Both the position numbers and the translations under genes were made by a program. Positions 16,899-25,350 of a DNA stretch of 64,000 nucleotides are shown here, piece after piece. Numbering within the stretch: the first letter of the stretch is position 1; each line of letters starts with the position of its first letter. The notes under the pieces are model-generated. The model made no database searches and had not been told where the DNA came from. It saw only the letters and a list, made by a program, of their open reading frames with translations. This DNA comes from an uncultured Coriobacteriales bacterium (lineage in GTDB: Bacteria; Actinomycetota; Coriobacteriia; Coriobacteriales; UMGS124). Where the stretch lies: contig CABQHM010000004.1 in the NCBI GenBank assembly GCA_902464015.1, positions 1 to 64,000 on the forward strand, given 5' to 3'.

Positions 16899-17900
16899 TC
16901 AGCGCAGCATGAATCCGGAGAGCCCTTTGCGGCTTGTGATGCCAAGCTTTTGGTAGACGCCCTTCAAGTGCGTCTTCACCGTGTTTTGCGAGATGTCGAG
17001 GAACTCCGCCACCTCGCGAACAGACCAGCCGCGGTTGACGAGCATGGCGATGGAGAACTCTGTGGTGCTGAGGTTGTCGGCCACATCCTCGCCGGTACGC
17101 GGGTTGTGCACACGCCGCCAGCCAGCGCTGAAGCGATACGTGATGTCGATGATGCGCCGATACAGCACGGGGTCGACCGGTTTGATGCACGTCTCGATGA
17201 GACCGCCAAGCAGACCGTGGTGCTCGGCCAGGCCCTGGATAAGCCCGTCGGGGGCGGCAAGCGACCACGCGCGATGGAACAGCTCCTTGGCGTAGGCCAC
17301 CTTTTTGAGAGACATGGCGTCCATGCAGCACACAAGGTGCAGGTAGAGGGCAGGAATCGGCCGCAGCGCAGTCGCCATGCCCAGCGCTCCCTCGGCGATG
17401 CCCAACGAGTAGGCGTAGTCGCCGGCAAGATATGCCTGATGCGCGCGAACATAGGAGAGAAACAGCCTGACTCCTTCGCCAAGTCGGGGCATCAGCGATT
17501 GAAGGGACGGGTCGCTCGCGACCAAGGGGTCGGGCACGTCGAGATGGAGCAGCGAGAACGCGGCATCGCGGGCAAAGATGGCGGCGGGGCGGTCCTTTTC
17601 GCTCGCGGCCTGAGCCTGACGTTCCAGCACGTCAAGGGCATAGCGGGTCTGTGCGACCTGGCCAAGCGGCAAACTGGCGTACGCGAAGATGAAGCATGCG
17701 GAGCTGCGCAGGGCCACGTCGGGAGCCTCGAGGTAAGGGCGGGACAGAGCGGCGGCATCTTCGGGCCGGCCCTGAAAGTACGCAAGCTCCGCCATCGCAA
17801 TGGCGCGCTCGTCGGCGTCGGCGAACGACTCAGCGCACCCCTGGGCTTCACCCAGGGCAAAGGGGCTGTTGACAAGCGGCATGAGGATGGCGTGCGGCAT
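16899..17900 (-). CDS. Soluble LuxR-type transcriptional regulator
   Basis: This 333-residue protein has a C-terminal LuxR helix-turn-helix (NRGWSVREVAEFLDISQNTVKTHLKGVYQKLGITSRKGLSGF). A helical N-terminal part of TPR/MalT-like character (repeated Ala/Leu-rich helix pairs, AELAYFQGRPEDAAALSRPYLEAP and similar) precedes it. No membrane segments are seen, unlike the other LuxR proteins in the window. The ATG at 17900 is preferred over longer upstream frames because GGGAGG lies ahead of it. It may regulate the downstream Tat-exported unknown gene or the upstream MFS transporter; nothing decides between them. Confidence 0.8.
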   Translation of the reverse strand: MPHAILMPLVNSPFALGEAQGCAESFADADERAIAMAELAYFQGRPEDAAALSRPYLEAPDVALRSSACFIFAYASLPLGQVAQTRYALDVLERQAQAASEKDRPAAIFARDAAFSLLHLDVPDPLVASDPSLQSLMPRLGEGVRLFLSYVRAHQAYLAGDYAYSLGIAEGALGMATALRPIPALYLHLVCCMDAMSLKKVAYAKELFHRAWSLAAPDGLIQGLAEHHGLLGGLIETCIKPVDPVLYRRIIDITYRFSAGWRRVHNPRTGEDVADNLSTTEFSIAMLVNRGWSVREVAEFLDISQNTVKTHLKGVYQKLGITSRKGLSGFMLR

Positions 17901-18035
17901 GCGAAGACCTCCCGGGAGTAGCCTGGGGGAATCATAGCGCATGGATGTCGTGCCTGATTGTGGGGCAGACCCTGGTTGCGGCGTATGGCTCGAACGAATC
18001 GGACGAGGCGCAGGCGGGCAGGGCCCAAACGCACG

Positions 18036-18069
18036 AAAGGCAGCCCCCATGCGTACGGAGGCTGCCTTT
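18036..18069. terminator. Bidirectional terminator hairpin
   Basis: A perfect 10-bp stem (AAAGGCAGCC/GGCTGCCTTT) closes a 14-base loop, with T-runs on both strands (TTTT on plus, TTT on minus). It lies between the MFS gene and the soluble LuxR gene and probably ends the MFS transcript. Confidence 0.65.
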
Positions 18070-18220
18070 TGAGACTTTGCGGAGTCGGGGGGCGAGAAGC
18101 CCCCACTCAATCTAGCCCGCTATTGCCTAGACGATGCACAGGCGGGTGTGCAGCGCTTCACCATTGCGACACCACAGGCAGAACGCGCGTTCGATGAGGC
18201 CGATTGCGCTTAATCATCGT

Positions 18221-20335
18221 CTAATCGATCTGCTCCATCATCGCGTGGAGCACGTTGCGGCGGGAGAGGGCGCCGACGAGCACGCCGTTACTGGTGACGG
18301 GCATCTTCTTGATGCGGCGCTTGGCGAGAGTCGCGCATGCCACGTCGAGCGGCGTGTCGATGTCGACCGAGATGACGCGCTTGGTGGCAAGCTCCATCAC
18401 GTTGAGGTTGGCGAGAGCCGCAAGGCGGCCTTCCATGTCCTCGTCGTCCTGCAACGACAGGCTCACGCCGGCCGAGGGGCTCGACATGTTGAAGTCATTG
18501 CGGGCCAGGTAGCGCATGATGTCGCCGTCGGTCACATAGCCCACGAGCTTGCCGGTGGGGTCGACGACCGACACGCCCGAGGTGTTCGTGGCCGCCAGGA
18601 TGGCGATGACCTCGCGCATGCAGGCGGAGTTGGAAACCGTGGCCGCATTGGGGTTCATGACCTGGGCAAGCGTGAAGCCGGAGAGCGCCTTGTCAGCCGC
18701 GCGGGCAAATGCGTCGGAGGGGGCACCGCCGAGAGACGAGCCGTCAGCGCAGGCAACCTGGCCGACGAGACTCCCGCCTGTACCGAGGTCGGTGCCAAGC
18801 GCCGGGGAGACGCCACCGGCAGTCGCCTGGCGCGCGCCAGTCATAGGGGCACCCGCTCGCGCGACATCAGACATCTTGGCCTGGAGCGCACCGTCAGCTG
18901 CGGGCATGACCACCTTCGGATTGGCCATGGACGCCCCGCTCGGCACGACCGCCTTCTTCTTATCGCGCACGAACACCAGGATCAGCGCGATGGCACAAGC
19001 GGCGAGAAGGGCCGTGGTGCAGAACGACGCATGGTAGCCGGCAAACGTGCGCTCCACACCTGCAAGGTCGGAGGCAGCGCCCGACACAGTCGCGGAAACC
19101 GACACGAGCAGAGCCGTGCCGAAGGAGGCCGCCACCTGGTTGATCGTGTTGGAGGTGGACTGGGCGTGCTGAATAGCCTCGTTGGGGAGCGAGTTCACGC
19201 CCCAGGTGTTGACCGGCGTCATCGTGAACTGGATGCCGATGGCGAGCACCGCATACATCACCGAGACCAGAACGATGGGCGAATCGGCGCGGAACTGGGT
19301 AAAGCCCAGCACGCCACACAGGATGACAGCGGCACCGATGAGCACGGGCACGCGGACGCCGAACTTGTCGAACAGACGTCCCGCCAGCATGCCCGTAAAC
19401 GCGCCGATGAGAGCACCAGGCAAGAGGGTGAGTCCGCTTACCGTGGCGCTCTGGCCGAGCACGCCCTGGATGTAGAGCGGCATGACGGTCTCCATGCCGA
19501 TGAGGGCAGCCTGGAAGAGGGCGATGACGATAACGACGGTGCGGTAGTTGGCCGTTTTGAGAATGTCGACGCGCAGCATGGGCTCGGCAAGGTTGAGCTG
19601 GCGATATGCGTAGAGGCCAACGAGGGCGATACCTGCGACGATGAGGCCGACCGTGAGGCCGAGGTTGGTGGAAGAGCTAACCGACGACAGGCCATAGAGC
19701 AGGCAGATGAGGCCGCAGGTGGAAAGCACGACGGAGAGCAGGTCGAACCTAGAACGCCTGAACTCGCCGTAGGGCTTGAGCATCTTCGCGGCGCAGGCAA
19801 CGATAATTGCCGCGACGACGGCGACAATGACGAAAATCGCACGCCAGCCCACCGTGTCGACGAGCACACCCGACAGGGAGGGGCCGATGGTGGGCGCGAA
19901 GCCGATGACGAGTCCGATGGTGCCCATGGCGCTGCCACGGCGCTCGCGCGGGATGACAAGCAGGATGACGCTGAACACCATGGGCATCACGAAGCCCGTG
20001 GCGCACGCCTGCATCACGCGGCCCAAAAGCAGCAGCGGGAACACCGGGGCAACAGCCGAGACAAGGCTGCCAGCCGCAAAGAGCGTCATGCCGCCGATGA
20101 AGAGCCTGCGCGTGGAGAAACGGCCCATGAGATATGCCGCAAGCGGGATGATGACGGCCTCGGTAAGGGCGTAGCCGGAAGTCAGCCACTGCACGGTTGT
20201 GGAGGCGATTCCCATATCTGCCATGATTGTGGGCAATGCCGGCGTGAGCAGCGTGGCATTAAGCACCGCGACAAACGCGCCTGCAAGCAGCACCACTATC
20301 ATCTGTAGCTGGTTTTTTGCAAGTCCTAAACCCAT
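18221..20335 (-). CDS. DHA2-type MFS transporter fused to a CBS pair
   Basis: This 704-residue fusion begins with about 480 residues of a 14-helix-type major facilitator (LNATLLTPALPTIMADMGIASTTVQWLTSGYAL, GRVMQACATGFVMP, GFAPTIGPSLSG), the hallmarks of DHA2 drug/proton antiporters. After a linker of roughly 75 residues come two CBS domains (about 554-615 and 645-704; GVSVVDPTGKLVGYVTDGDIMRYL and RIKKMPVTSNGVLVGALSRRNVLHAM). CBS pairs bind adenine nucleotides, so efflux may be gated by energy state or a nucleotide signal; that is inference. The start is clear (MGLGLAKNQLQMIV). It is divergent from a MarR gene with overlapping promoters. Confidence 0.88.
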   Translation of the reverse strand: MGLGLAKNQLQMIVVLLAGAFVAVLNATLLTPALPTIMADMGIASTTVQWLTSGYALTEAVIIPLAAYLMGRFSTRRLFIGGMTLFAAGSLVSAVAPVFPLLLLGRVMQACATGFVMPMVFSVILLVIPRERRGSAMGTIGLVIGFAPTIGPSLSGVLVDTVGWRAIFVIVAVVAAIIVACAAKMLKPYGEFRRSRFDLLSVVLSTCGLICLLYGLSSVSSSTNLGLTVGLIVAGIALVGLYAYRQLNLAEPMLRVDILKTANYRTVVIVIALFQAALIGMETVMPLYIQGVLGQSATVSGLTLLPGALIGAFTGMLAGRLFDKFGVRVPVLIGAAVILCGVLGFTQFRADSPIVLVSVMYAVLAIGIQFTMTPVNTWGVNSLPNEAIQHAQSTSNTINQVAASFGTALLVSVSATVSGAASDLAGVERTFAGYHASFCTTALLAACAIALILVFVRDKKKAVVPSGASMANPKVVMPAADGALQAKMSDVARAGAPMTGARQATAGGVSPALGTDLGTGGSLVGQVACADGSSLGGAPSDAFARAADKALSGFTLAQVMNPNAATVSNSACMREVIAILAATNTSGVSVVDPTGKLVGYVTDGDIMRYLARNDFNMSSPSAGVSLSLQDDEDMEGRLAALANLNVMELATKRVISVDIDTPLDVACATLAKRRIKKMPVTSNGVLVGALSRRNVLHAMMEQID

Positions 20336-20394
20336 GGGTCTCCTTTCTCGACACCCGCCCCCGCTCAGGCTTCATGCCCTCGCGTAAGGTGCAG

Positions 20395-20475
20395 ACAGTT
20401 GATAAACCGCAAGTGTAGAAAACAAGCGAGCAGTTTACTTCAACAGTTGACCTTTATCAATTAATGGCACAGAAT
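20395..20475. promoter_or_regulatory. Overlapping divergent promoters and inverted repeat, MFS/MarR
   Basis: For the MFS gene (minus strand): TTGATA (20460-20455), a 17-base spacer, and TAAACT (20437-20432). For marR (plus strand): TTGACC (20447-20452), a 17-base spacer, and CAGAAT (20470-20475). An inverted pair TTGATAAA (20399-20406)/TTTATCAA (20453-20460) and a direct repeat ACAGTTGA (20395-20402, 20443-20450) overlap these boxes. They are candidate MarR binding sites that would control both genes. Confidence 0.5.
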
Positions 20476-20564
20476 TTTCGAATCGGGAGATGGGTGGTTT
20501 ATTGCATCGGGTAAGTGCCTCTCCGCTGGCTTGCGGTGAGGCTGTAGTCGCGAAGGACGCTTGT

Positions 20565-21116
20565 ATGGACTCGTATCCGGCCGATCACAACGTGTGGCAG
20601 CAACTCGCAGGGCCGCGGGACAAAGACGGCAGCGCAGGCGAGGGTGGCGTCGCGGCCCCCTCGCCTGAAATGCATCGCGTGCCGACGCTGGCTCCTCAGG
20701 AGGTGCTGCTTGATGCGGCATGCGCCTTCGACAGCTTGGCGCGCTACGTCACGGCCAGCAATTTTGACCAGCTCAGCAAGACGCAGGCCGACGCCGTCAT
20801 GCGCATCGCCCTTTTCGGCCCCGCGAGCATGACCGAGCTCGCCAGCGGCCTGGGCGTCTCGAAAGAGCACGTGACCCGCGCCGTGGCGGGCCTTGAGGAG
20901 CAGAGGCTTGTGACGAAGCGCCGCAACACCGAAAACCGGCGCATCGTGGAGGCCGTGCTCACCGAAAAGGGCGAGGAAGCCGTAACCGCCATCCGCCTGG
21001 CCTCTATCGAACGGCTCGAGAAACCTCTCTCCAGCCTCTCCCCCGCCGAACGCGACGAGCTCGTGGACCTCTCGACCAGGGCAGTCTCGCTGCTGCTCAA
21101 GGTGAGGCTGGGATAG
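20565..21116 (+). CDS. MarR-family transcriptional regulator
   Basis: This 183-residue protein has a winged helix-turn-helix typical of MarR: LSKTQADAVMRIALFGPASMTELASGLGVSKEHVTRAVAGLEEQRLVTKRRNTENRRIVEAVLTEKGEEAV, flanked by dimerisation helices. The ATG at 20565 is chosen because GAAGGA lies upstream; a longer frame begins at 20490. It is divergent from the MFS-CBS transporter and probably represses it until an effector binds, the usual arrangement for MarR-controlled efflux pumps. Confidence 0.85.
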   Translation: MDSYPADHNVWQQLAGPRDKDGSAGEGGVAAPSPEMHRVPTLAPQEVLLDAACAFDSLARYVTASNFDQLSKTQADAVMRIALFGPASMTELASGLGVSKEHVTRAVAGLEEQRLVTKRRNTENRRIVEAVLTEKGEEAVTAIRLASIERLEKPLSSLSPAERDELVDLSTRAVSLLLKVRLG

Positions 21117-21142
21117 GGCGGCAGCGTTTCTCGCCAACACCC

Positions 21143-21178
21143 AAAAGCGGGCGAGGCCCCAGTTGGAGTCTCGCCCGC
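21143..21178 (-). terminator. Terminator hairpin between marR and anti-sigma gene
   Basis: A perfect 9-bp stem (GCGGGCGAG/CTCGCCCGC) is followed on the minus strand by CTTTTGGG. It lies between two converging genes and most likely ends the minus-strand sigma/anti-sigma transcript. Confidence 0.6.
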
Positions 21179-21320
21179 CCATAAGCCTGTCTGTATGTTA
21201 CGTCTTAGAACGCGCATCCCCCCCTGGCGCAACGATGCCAGTGTCCCGCTGGTTAAGCACGACTTCCCACAGGATATCGCATGCTTCCTCGAACGGAGTC
21301 GTCCCCCCTGGCAGCACATT

Positions 21321-22583
21321 CTAGGAAGCGCGGAATACAAGCTCAAAGTCCTGCTGGCCGGGCTCTCCATCGGCAGACTCGACGTAGGTGTGGCCGCGCA
21401 GGGTGATGAACTCGATTGCATCGACGTCTACCAGGCGGTTAAAGAGGTGTGCGGCACCCAGCTTTTCCGCCTCGTCGCTATACGCATAGTCCACCAGGCT
21501 GTTTGAAACCGGCTCATCACCTCCCCAGCGGTACACCACATATTCCGCGCCGCCCGTGTAACGAATCACGGCTTCGTTTGCCGAACTATCGGAGTTGGCG
21601 AGGAACTGCGTTAGCGCGATTGGGGACACCTCGACAGTCGAGCCGTCATCAGCCCGGAACTCCTTGGTGGTCAGCGTGGCCTGCGGTTTATAGACGGACG
21701 CGCCATCGGCATCCTGCGCTGCCACATCGGACGTCCCGCCTGGCTCACGGTCCACCAACACCCACTCAAGTCCACCGTCGATCCTGCCGGTAAACGGACC
21801 AAAGTACGCGACACCTACAAGCTTGGTATCTGTACTGGCCTCGGCATCCAGTATTACACGCTCATCCCAAAATGGAACTGCACTATCAACAGAATCGATA
21901 GCGAAGGCGACAGGAGCGTCGTTCGACAGATACACCTCACCGTAGCTCGCGTCGGACGTGTCCACGCCATCGGGATTCTCGATTGTGATAGTCGCCACGC
22001 CGTTTCCGTTCTCATCCATTACGCATTGGCCCACCGTGAGCGTGTAGCCGTGCAGCTCGCACGTGCGGTTTACGTCGAACACGTAGCCATCGAACAGGCG
22101 CTGGGCCACCTGCTCATCGACGTCCTCCCAGGTGCGCGAGGGCGCCGTCCACGACACGGGCTCACCCGTCACCGGGCTGATGTGGTCCTCCTCCACAACC
22201 GTGTGCGCCTCGACGTCTTGCTGGCCCTTGGTGCCAAACGCCGACTGGAAGAAATTGCTGCTCACAGCCGCATATGCCCCCGAGGCGACGAGCGCCGTGA
22301 CCGCAGCCGTCGCCACCGCCGCCCGCACGGTGAACCTCTTGCCGGGCTGCCTGGCGCCCGCCCGCTGGGCATGGCCGGCGGAGCTCGCCGTCGCCGCGTT
22401 GCCTCGGGCCTGTGCCCTCTGTTCGGAATCAATCTTCTCGGTCATCGCCATAATCCTCTCAACCGTCTCGTCGGAGGCGTCCACGGCCGAAAACGCTCGG
22501 CGGAACCTCTCGGTGTCGAGCTCCTCCTGCCTGGCGCTTTGCCCGAAGCGCTCGGAGACTCCCCCTTTGCCTGCGCGCGTCAT
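21321..22583 (-). CDS. Putative transmembrane anti-sigma factor
   Basis: This 420-residue protein has a cytoplasmic N-terminus (1-83), one membrane helix (about 84-107) and a large extracytoplasmic domain. That domain contains GYTLTVGQCVMDENGNGVATITIENPDG and resembles the sensor part of DUF4179-type proteins, which accompany ECF sigma factors. Its ATG overlaps the sigma stop codon (ATGA), the classic coupling of sigma and anti-sigma genes. No zinc-binding HxxxCxxC motif is visible in the cytoplasmic part, so the mode of sigma binding is unclear. What the external domain senses is unknown. Confidence 0.7.
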   Translation of the reverse strand: MTRAGKGGVSERFGQSARQEELDTERFRRAFSAVDASDETVERIMAMTEKIDSEQRAQARGNAATASSAGHAQRAGARQPGKRFTVRAAVATAAVTALVASGAYAAVSSNFFQSAFGTKGQQDVEAHTVVEEDHISPVTGEPVSWTAPSRTWEDVDEQVAQRLFDGYVFDVNRTCELHGYTLTVGQCVMDENGNGVATITIENPDGVDTSDASYGEVYLSNDAPVAFAIDSVDSAVPFWDERVILDAEASTDTKLVGVAYFGPFTGRIDGGLEWVLVDREPGGTSDVAAQDADGASVYKPQATLTTKEFRADDGSTVEVSPIALTQFLANSDSSANEAVIRYTGGAEYVVYRWGGDEPVSNSLVDYAYSDEAEKLGAAHLFNRLVDVDAIEFITLRGHTYVESADGEPGQQDFELVFRAS

Positions 22584-23086
22584 CGTGCACCCTCCTCAGT
22601 CAATATGTCCTTGAGCCTCGCCCGTCCCCTGGCCAGCCGTGTGCGCACCGTAGCCGAGGGCACCCCAAGCAGCCCGGCAATGTCACCGGTTGCATAGCCT
22701 TCAAAGTAGCGCAGATAGAGCACCGTGCGATACCTCTTGGGCAGCGCCATCACCTGCCGTATGAGCTCGGCGTCCTGCGGGGCTGGCACTGAGAGCGTCT
22801 CGAGGTAGTCGTCGATGTTCTCGGGCCTGCGGCGCAGCAGTCGCCACAGCGCTGTGCACTCGTTGACCGTCACGCGCAGCAGCCAGTTCCTCGCGTGGTC
22901 GTCGCTCTCAAACGCGCCGTCATAACGGTACAGCTTGAGGAACACCTCCTGCACCACGTCGTCGGCGTCGGCCTTGTTGCGCAGGTAGCCCAGCGCCAGC
23001 CGAAACACGCTTCCTTTGTACATGCTCACCAACCTCGTGAACTGCTCCTTGTCTCGCACAGACAAAGTCCTTCCTCGATAAGGCAT
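22580..23086 (-). CDS. ECF RNA polymerase sigma factor
   Basis: This 168-residue sigma-70 family protein has region 2 (YKGSVFRLALGYLRNKADADDVVQEVFLKLYRYDGAFESDDHARNWLLRVTVNECTALWR) and region 4 (LPKRYRTVLYLRYFEGYATGDIAGLLGVPSATVRTRLARGRARLK). The start at 23086 gives an N-terminus usual for the family. It is translationally coupled to the membrane anti-sigma gene. A candidate ECF-type promoter lies just upstream and may provide positive autoregulation. Confidence 0.9.
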   Translation of the reverse strand: MPYRGRTLSVRDKEQFTRLVSMYKGSVFRLALGYLRNKADADDVVQEVFLKLYRYDGAFESDDHARNWLLRVTVNECTALWRLLRRRPENIDDYLETLSVPAPQDAELIRQVMALPKRYRTVLYLRYFEGYATGDIAGLLGVPSATVRTRLARGRARLKDILTEEGAR

Positions 23087-23524
23087 AGGTGTCGCCGCGC
23101 CGCAGGCTCACGGAGCGGGCGTGCCGCACATGTGAAGGGCGCCCTTCGCCGATATATATGAAATCCACCCCCGAATTGTTTCACCCGGGCGAGAAATTTT
23201 TTTGATACCCACAGAAACTGATAGAGGGGGCAGGGGGTGGTTCTGCACGTGGGGAGCCACCTACAAGGGGCGGTTTTGCCGAAAAGCCATGTGCGCAAAA
23301 GGGGTGGTTGCAATGGAAATGCCTGGTAGAGTGAATGTTGGGGGGTGGGCACAAATGTGCCGTCACTCTCGCGCTGTTGTTGTCACTGTATCATCGCAGG
23401 CGCGTTGCTGCTGTCTTCCCGCCGCGATCGTCCCGTCGCCGCTGCGCTTCGCGCGACAGCAAAGGGGCGCAAACGAATTCCCTTTCGCTTGCGCCCCCCG
23501 CGCGCCCCTCGGTTGCTGAGTTGC
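23087..23524. other. Leader of the sigma operon; no gene
   Basis: This 438-bp interval between two co-directional minus-strand genes has no supported coding region. Its left part holds the candidate ECF promoter (23155-23183). A poly-T patch (TTTTTTT, about 23207-23213) and purine-rich GGGGGCAGGGGGTGG lie upstream of it. No clear terminator for the flavoprotein gene at 23525 was found. Confidence 0.35.
23155..23183 (-). promoter_or_regulatory. Candidate ECF-type promoter
   Basis: On the minus strand TGAAAC (23183-23178) is followed by 17 bases and CATATA (23160-23155). This resembles the TGAAAC/CGTA class recognised by SigW-like ECF factors, about 70 bases ahead of the ECF sigma gene itself, consistent with autoregulation. 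Confidence 0.4.
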
Positions 23525-25177
23525 TTATTCGGCGCGAACGCCCATCATGGCCTCGGCTGCCAGCCAAGCTGTGGCGGCGGCGTAGCAGCAGTCGCCGTTT
23601 GCCCCCGTGCCCGGGTGGCCTGCCGTGCATCCGCTTGCGTACAGACCGGGGATTGCGTCGCCATCGGCATCGAGCACCTCGCCCGACTCGCCAACGGCCA
23701 AACCGGCGTGCGTGGCAAACACAAGCGAACCGAGCGCCATGCCGTAAAACGGCGGTTGCGCAATCGGATACAGGAACTCATCGGGCATCTTGCCTTCAGG
23801 GTCAGTCCCCTGCTCGCACAGCGCATTCCACTCATCGACAGCACGCGTCACCTTGGCGGAATCAAGTCCCAGCTTTTCGGCAAGTTCCTCCACCGTGTCC
23901 GCGCTGGCAATCAACCCGCTGGCAATCGCCTCGCGCACGCCCTCATACCAGCGCGGATTGGCAAGAGCCTCGGGCACGCGGCCCTCATCGGGCATCGTGT
24001 CGGCGTCGATGAGACGACGGCACATCCCCTGCTGAAACGTCGGGCCGTACTCCTCAAACTTGTCATCGAAAAAAACGAAGCCCTCGTGTCCAGGAAACGA
24101 ATCGAGTTGGGCGGCAGCCTTCGTGTATGCCGAGGAACCGCCGCCGGAAATATACGGATAGCGCTCGCCATGACGCGTAATGCCAAGCCAAGGCTGGCGG
24201 GCGATCTGCACGGCGGAATTGTAGAGGTAGACATTCCAGTCGGGGTACTCAATACCGCCGTCGAACTCCATGAACTGGTCGAAGCCATCCATGACACCGC
24301 CGGCGCCGAGCCCCATGCGAATGCCTTCACCCGTGTCATGTACGCCGCAACAGCTAATTTTGCAGCACTCATAGGCCGTGGGCACATACGTTTGCAGCAT
24401 GGTGCGATTCGCACCCATGCCGCCCGTCGCAAGCAAGACGCCCTTCTTCGCGCGGATATAGACTTGCTCGTCGTCGGCGTTCATAATCCTGACGCCGGTA
24501 ACGGCGCCGTCCTCCACGACCAATCCCTCAAGCGCCGTCTGAAGACGCAGGTCGCCGCCGTCTTCCTGGAAACGCTCGGCGAGGAAGTCGTAGATGTACT
24601 TGACGGCACGGGCCGTCATGCCGCCCTCCTCGGAGCCCGCCGGAACGAGGCCCACGGGTCCAGGGCCGCCCGTAACCGTAGTGGGCTGCCAGGCAAAGCC
24701 CTCGTCCGCCATCCAATTGACCATGGCAAGGGCCGAGGCGACAGTGCCGCGCGTATAGGCCGCATATCGGGCGCCGAACGGATTTGCCTCCAGCGCAGGC
24801 TCAAGCAGCATGTCGGTCACATCGGGCATGCCCAGGGCAATCTGCGGCTGAGAGCCGCTGACCACCCAGACGCTTGCCTCCTTGCTCGCGCCGCCGATAT
24901 CGGGCATCTTATCTACCAGCAAGACGCTTGCACCCAGCTCGGCGGCACGCACCGCTCCCACCAGACCGCCGCCGGTGCCAACCACGACGACATCGAACTC
25001 TTCGTCCCATGCCTGAGGAGCCTCGAGCGGCTCAATCGGGGAAATATCGCCGGCATCTTCTTCGGCCAGCTCGGCGGCCGAGGCGGAGCTTTGGCCAAAA
25101 GCGACCTGAGCAAGAGAAGCGGCCCCTGCCGTGCCAGACAAGACCGCGAACGCCCTGCGTGTCATCGTTGCATCCAT
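23525..25177 (-). CDS. Exported FAD-dependent reductase, flavocytochrome c family
   Basis: This 550-residue flavoprotein starts MDATMTRRAFAVLSG, a twin-arginine-like signal. Its FAD-binding Rossmann motif is VVVGTGGGLVGAVRAAELG (residues 65-83), and the C-terminal FAD loop reads GLYASGCTAGHPGTGANGDCCYAAATAW. No FMN_bind or heme domain is present. The superfamily moves hydride from FADH2 to activated double bonds or oxidises steroids and other cyclic compounds. The canonical fumarate arginine signature is absent and the C-terminal motif resembles 3-ketosteroid-dehydrogenase/FAD-binding-2 members more closely. It is divergent from a LysR regulator, the only reductase here paired with LysR rather than LuxR. 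Confidence 0.83.
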   Translation of the reverse strand: MDATMTRRAFAVLSGTAGAASLAQVAFGQSSASAAELAEEDAGDISPIEPLEAPQAWDEEFDVVVVGTGGGLVGAVRAAELGASVLLVDKMPDIGGASKEASVWVVSGSQPQIALGMPDVTDMLLEPALEANPFGARYAAYTRGTVASALAMVNWMADEGFAWQPTTVTGGPGPVGLVPAGSEEGGMTARAVKYIYDFLAERFQEDGGDLRLQTALEGLVVEDGAVTGVRIMNADDEQVYIRAKKGVLLATGGMGANRTMLQTYVPTAYECCKISCCGVHDTGEGIRMGLGAGGVMDGFDQFMEFDGGIEYPDWNVYLYNSAVQIARQPWLGITRHGERYPYISGGGSSAYTKAAAQLDSFPGHEGFVFFDDKFEEYGPTFQQGMCRRLIDADTMPDEGRVPEALANPRWYEGVREAIASGLIASADTVEELAEKLGLDSAKVTRAVDEWNALCEQGTDPEGKMPDEFLYPIAQPPFYGMALGSLVFATHAGLAVGESGEVLDADGDAIPGLYASGCTAGHPGTGANGDCCYAAATAWLAAEAMMGVRAE

Positions 25178-25283
25178 AGCAAACCCCTTATTGCAATTGT
25201 GAATGACTGTTCCGACTCAACGGTGCGGCCGCTCCGCCTTGAGCCTATTGTAGGAGCAGGGGCATTCACCAAGTTCGCCCTTC

Positions 25284-25331
25284 TTGTATGGGGCTCAGTA
25301 CAGTATGTATACTTGCTATTCAAATATGAAT
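25284..25331. promoter_or_regulatory. LysR promoter and palindromic operator candidates
   Basis: TTGTAT (25284-25289), an 18-base spacer and TATACT (25308-25313) form a plausible plus-strand promoter for the LysR gene. The inverted repeats AGTAT/ATACT (25302-25313) and ATTCA/TGAAT (25318-25331) overlap or follow it. The latter fits the spacing of a LysR-type box. They lie in the divergent interval shared with the flavoprotein. Confidence 0.45.
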
Positions 25332-25350
25332 GGCCTAGCCGGGAGGCACC

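Noticed and set aside
18183..18206. A 24-base stretch GCGCGTTCGATGAGGCCGATTGCG resembling DNA near 56351.
   Set aside because: About 21 of 24 bases agree, but the match is short, both sides are GC-rich, and no inverted ends or shared context supports a repeat or attachment site.
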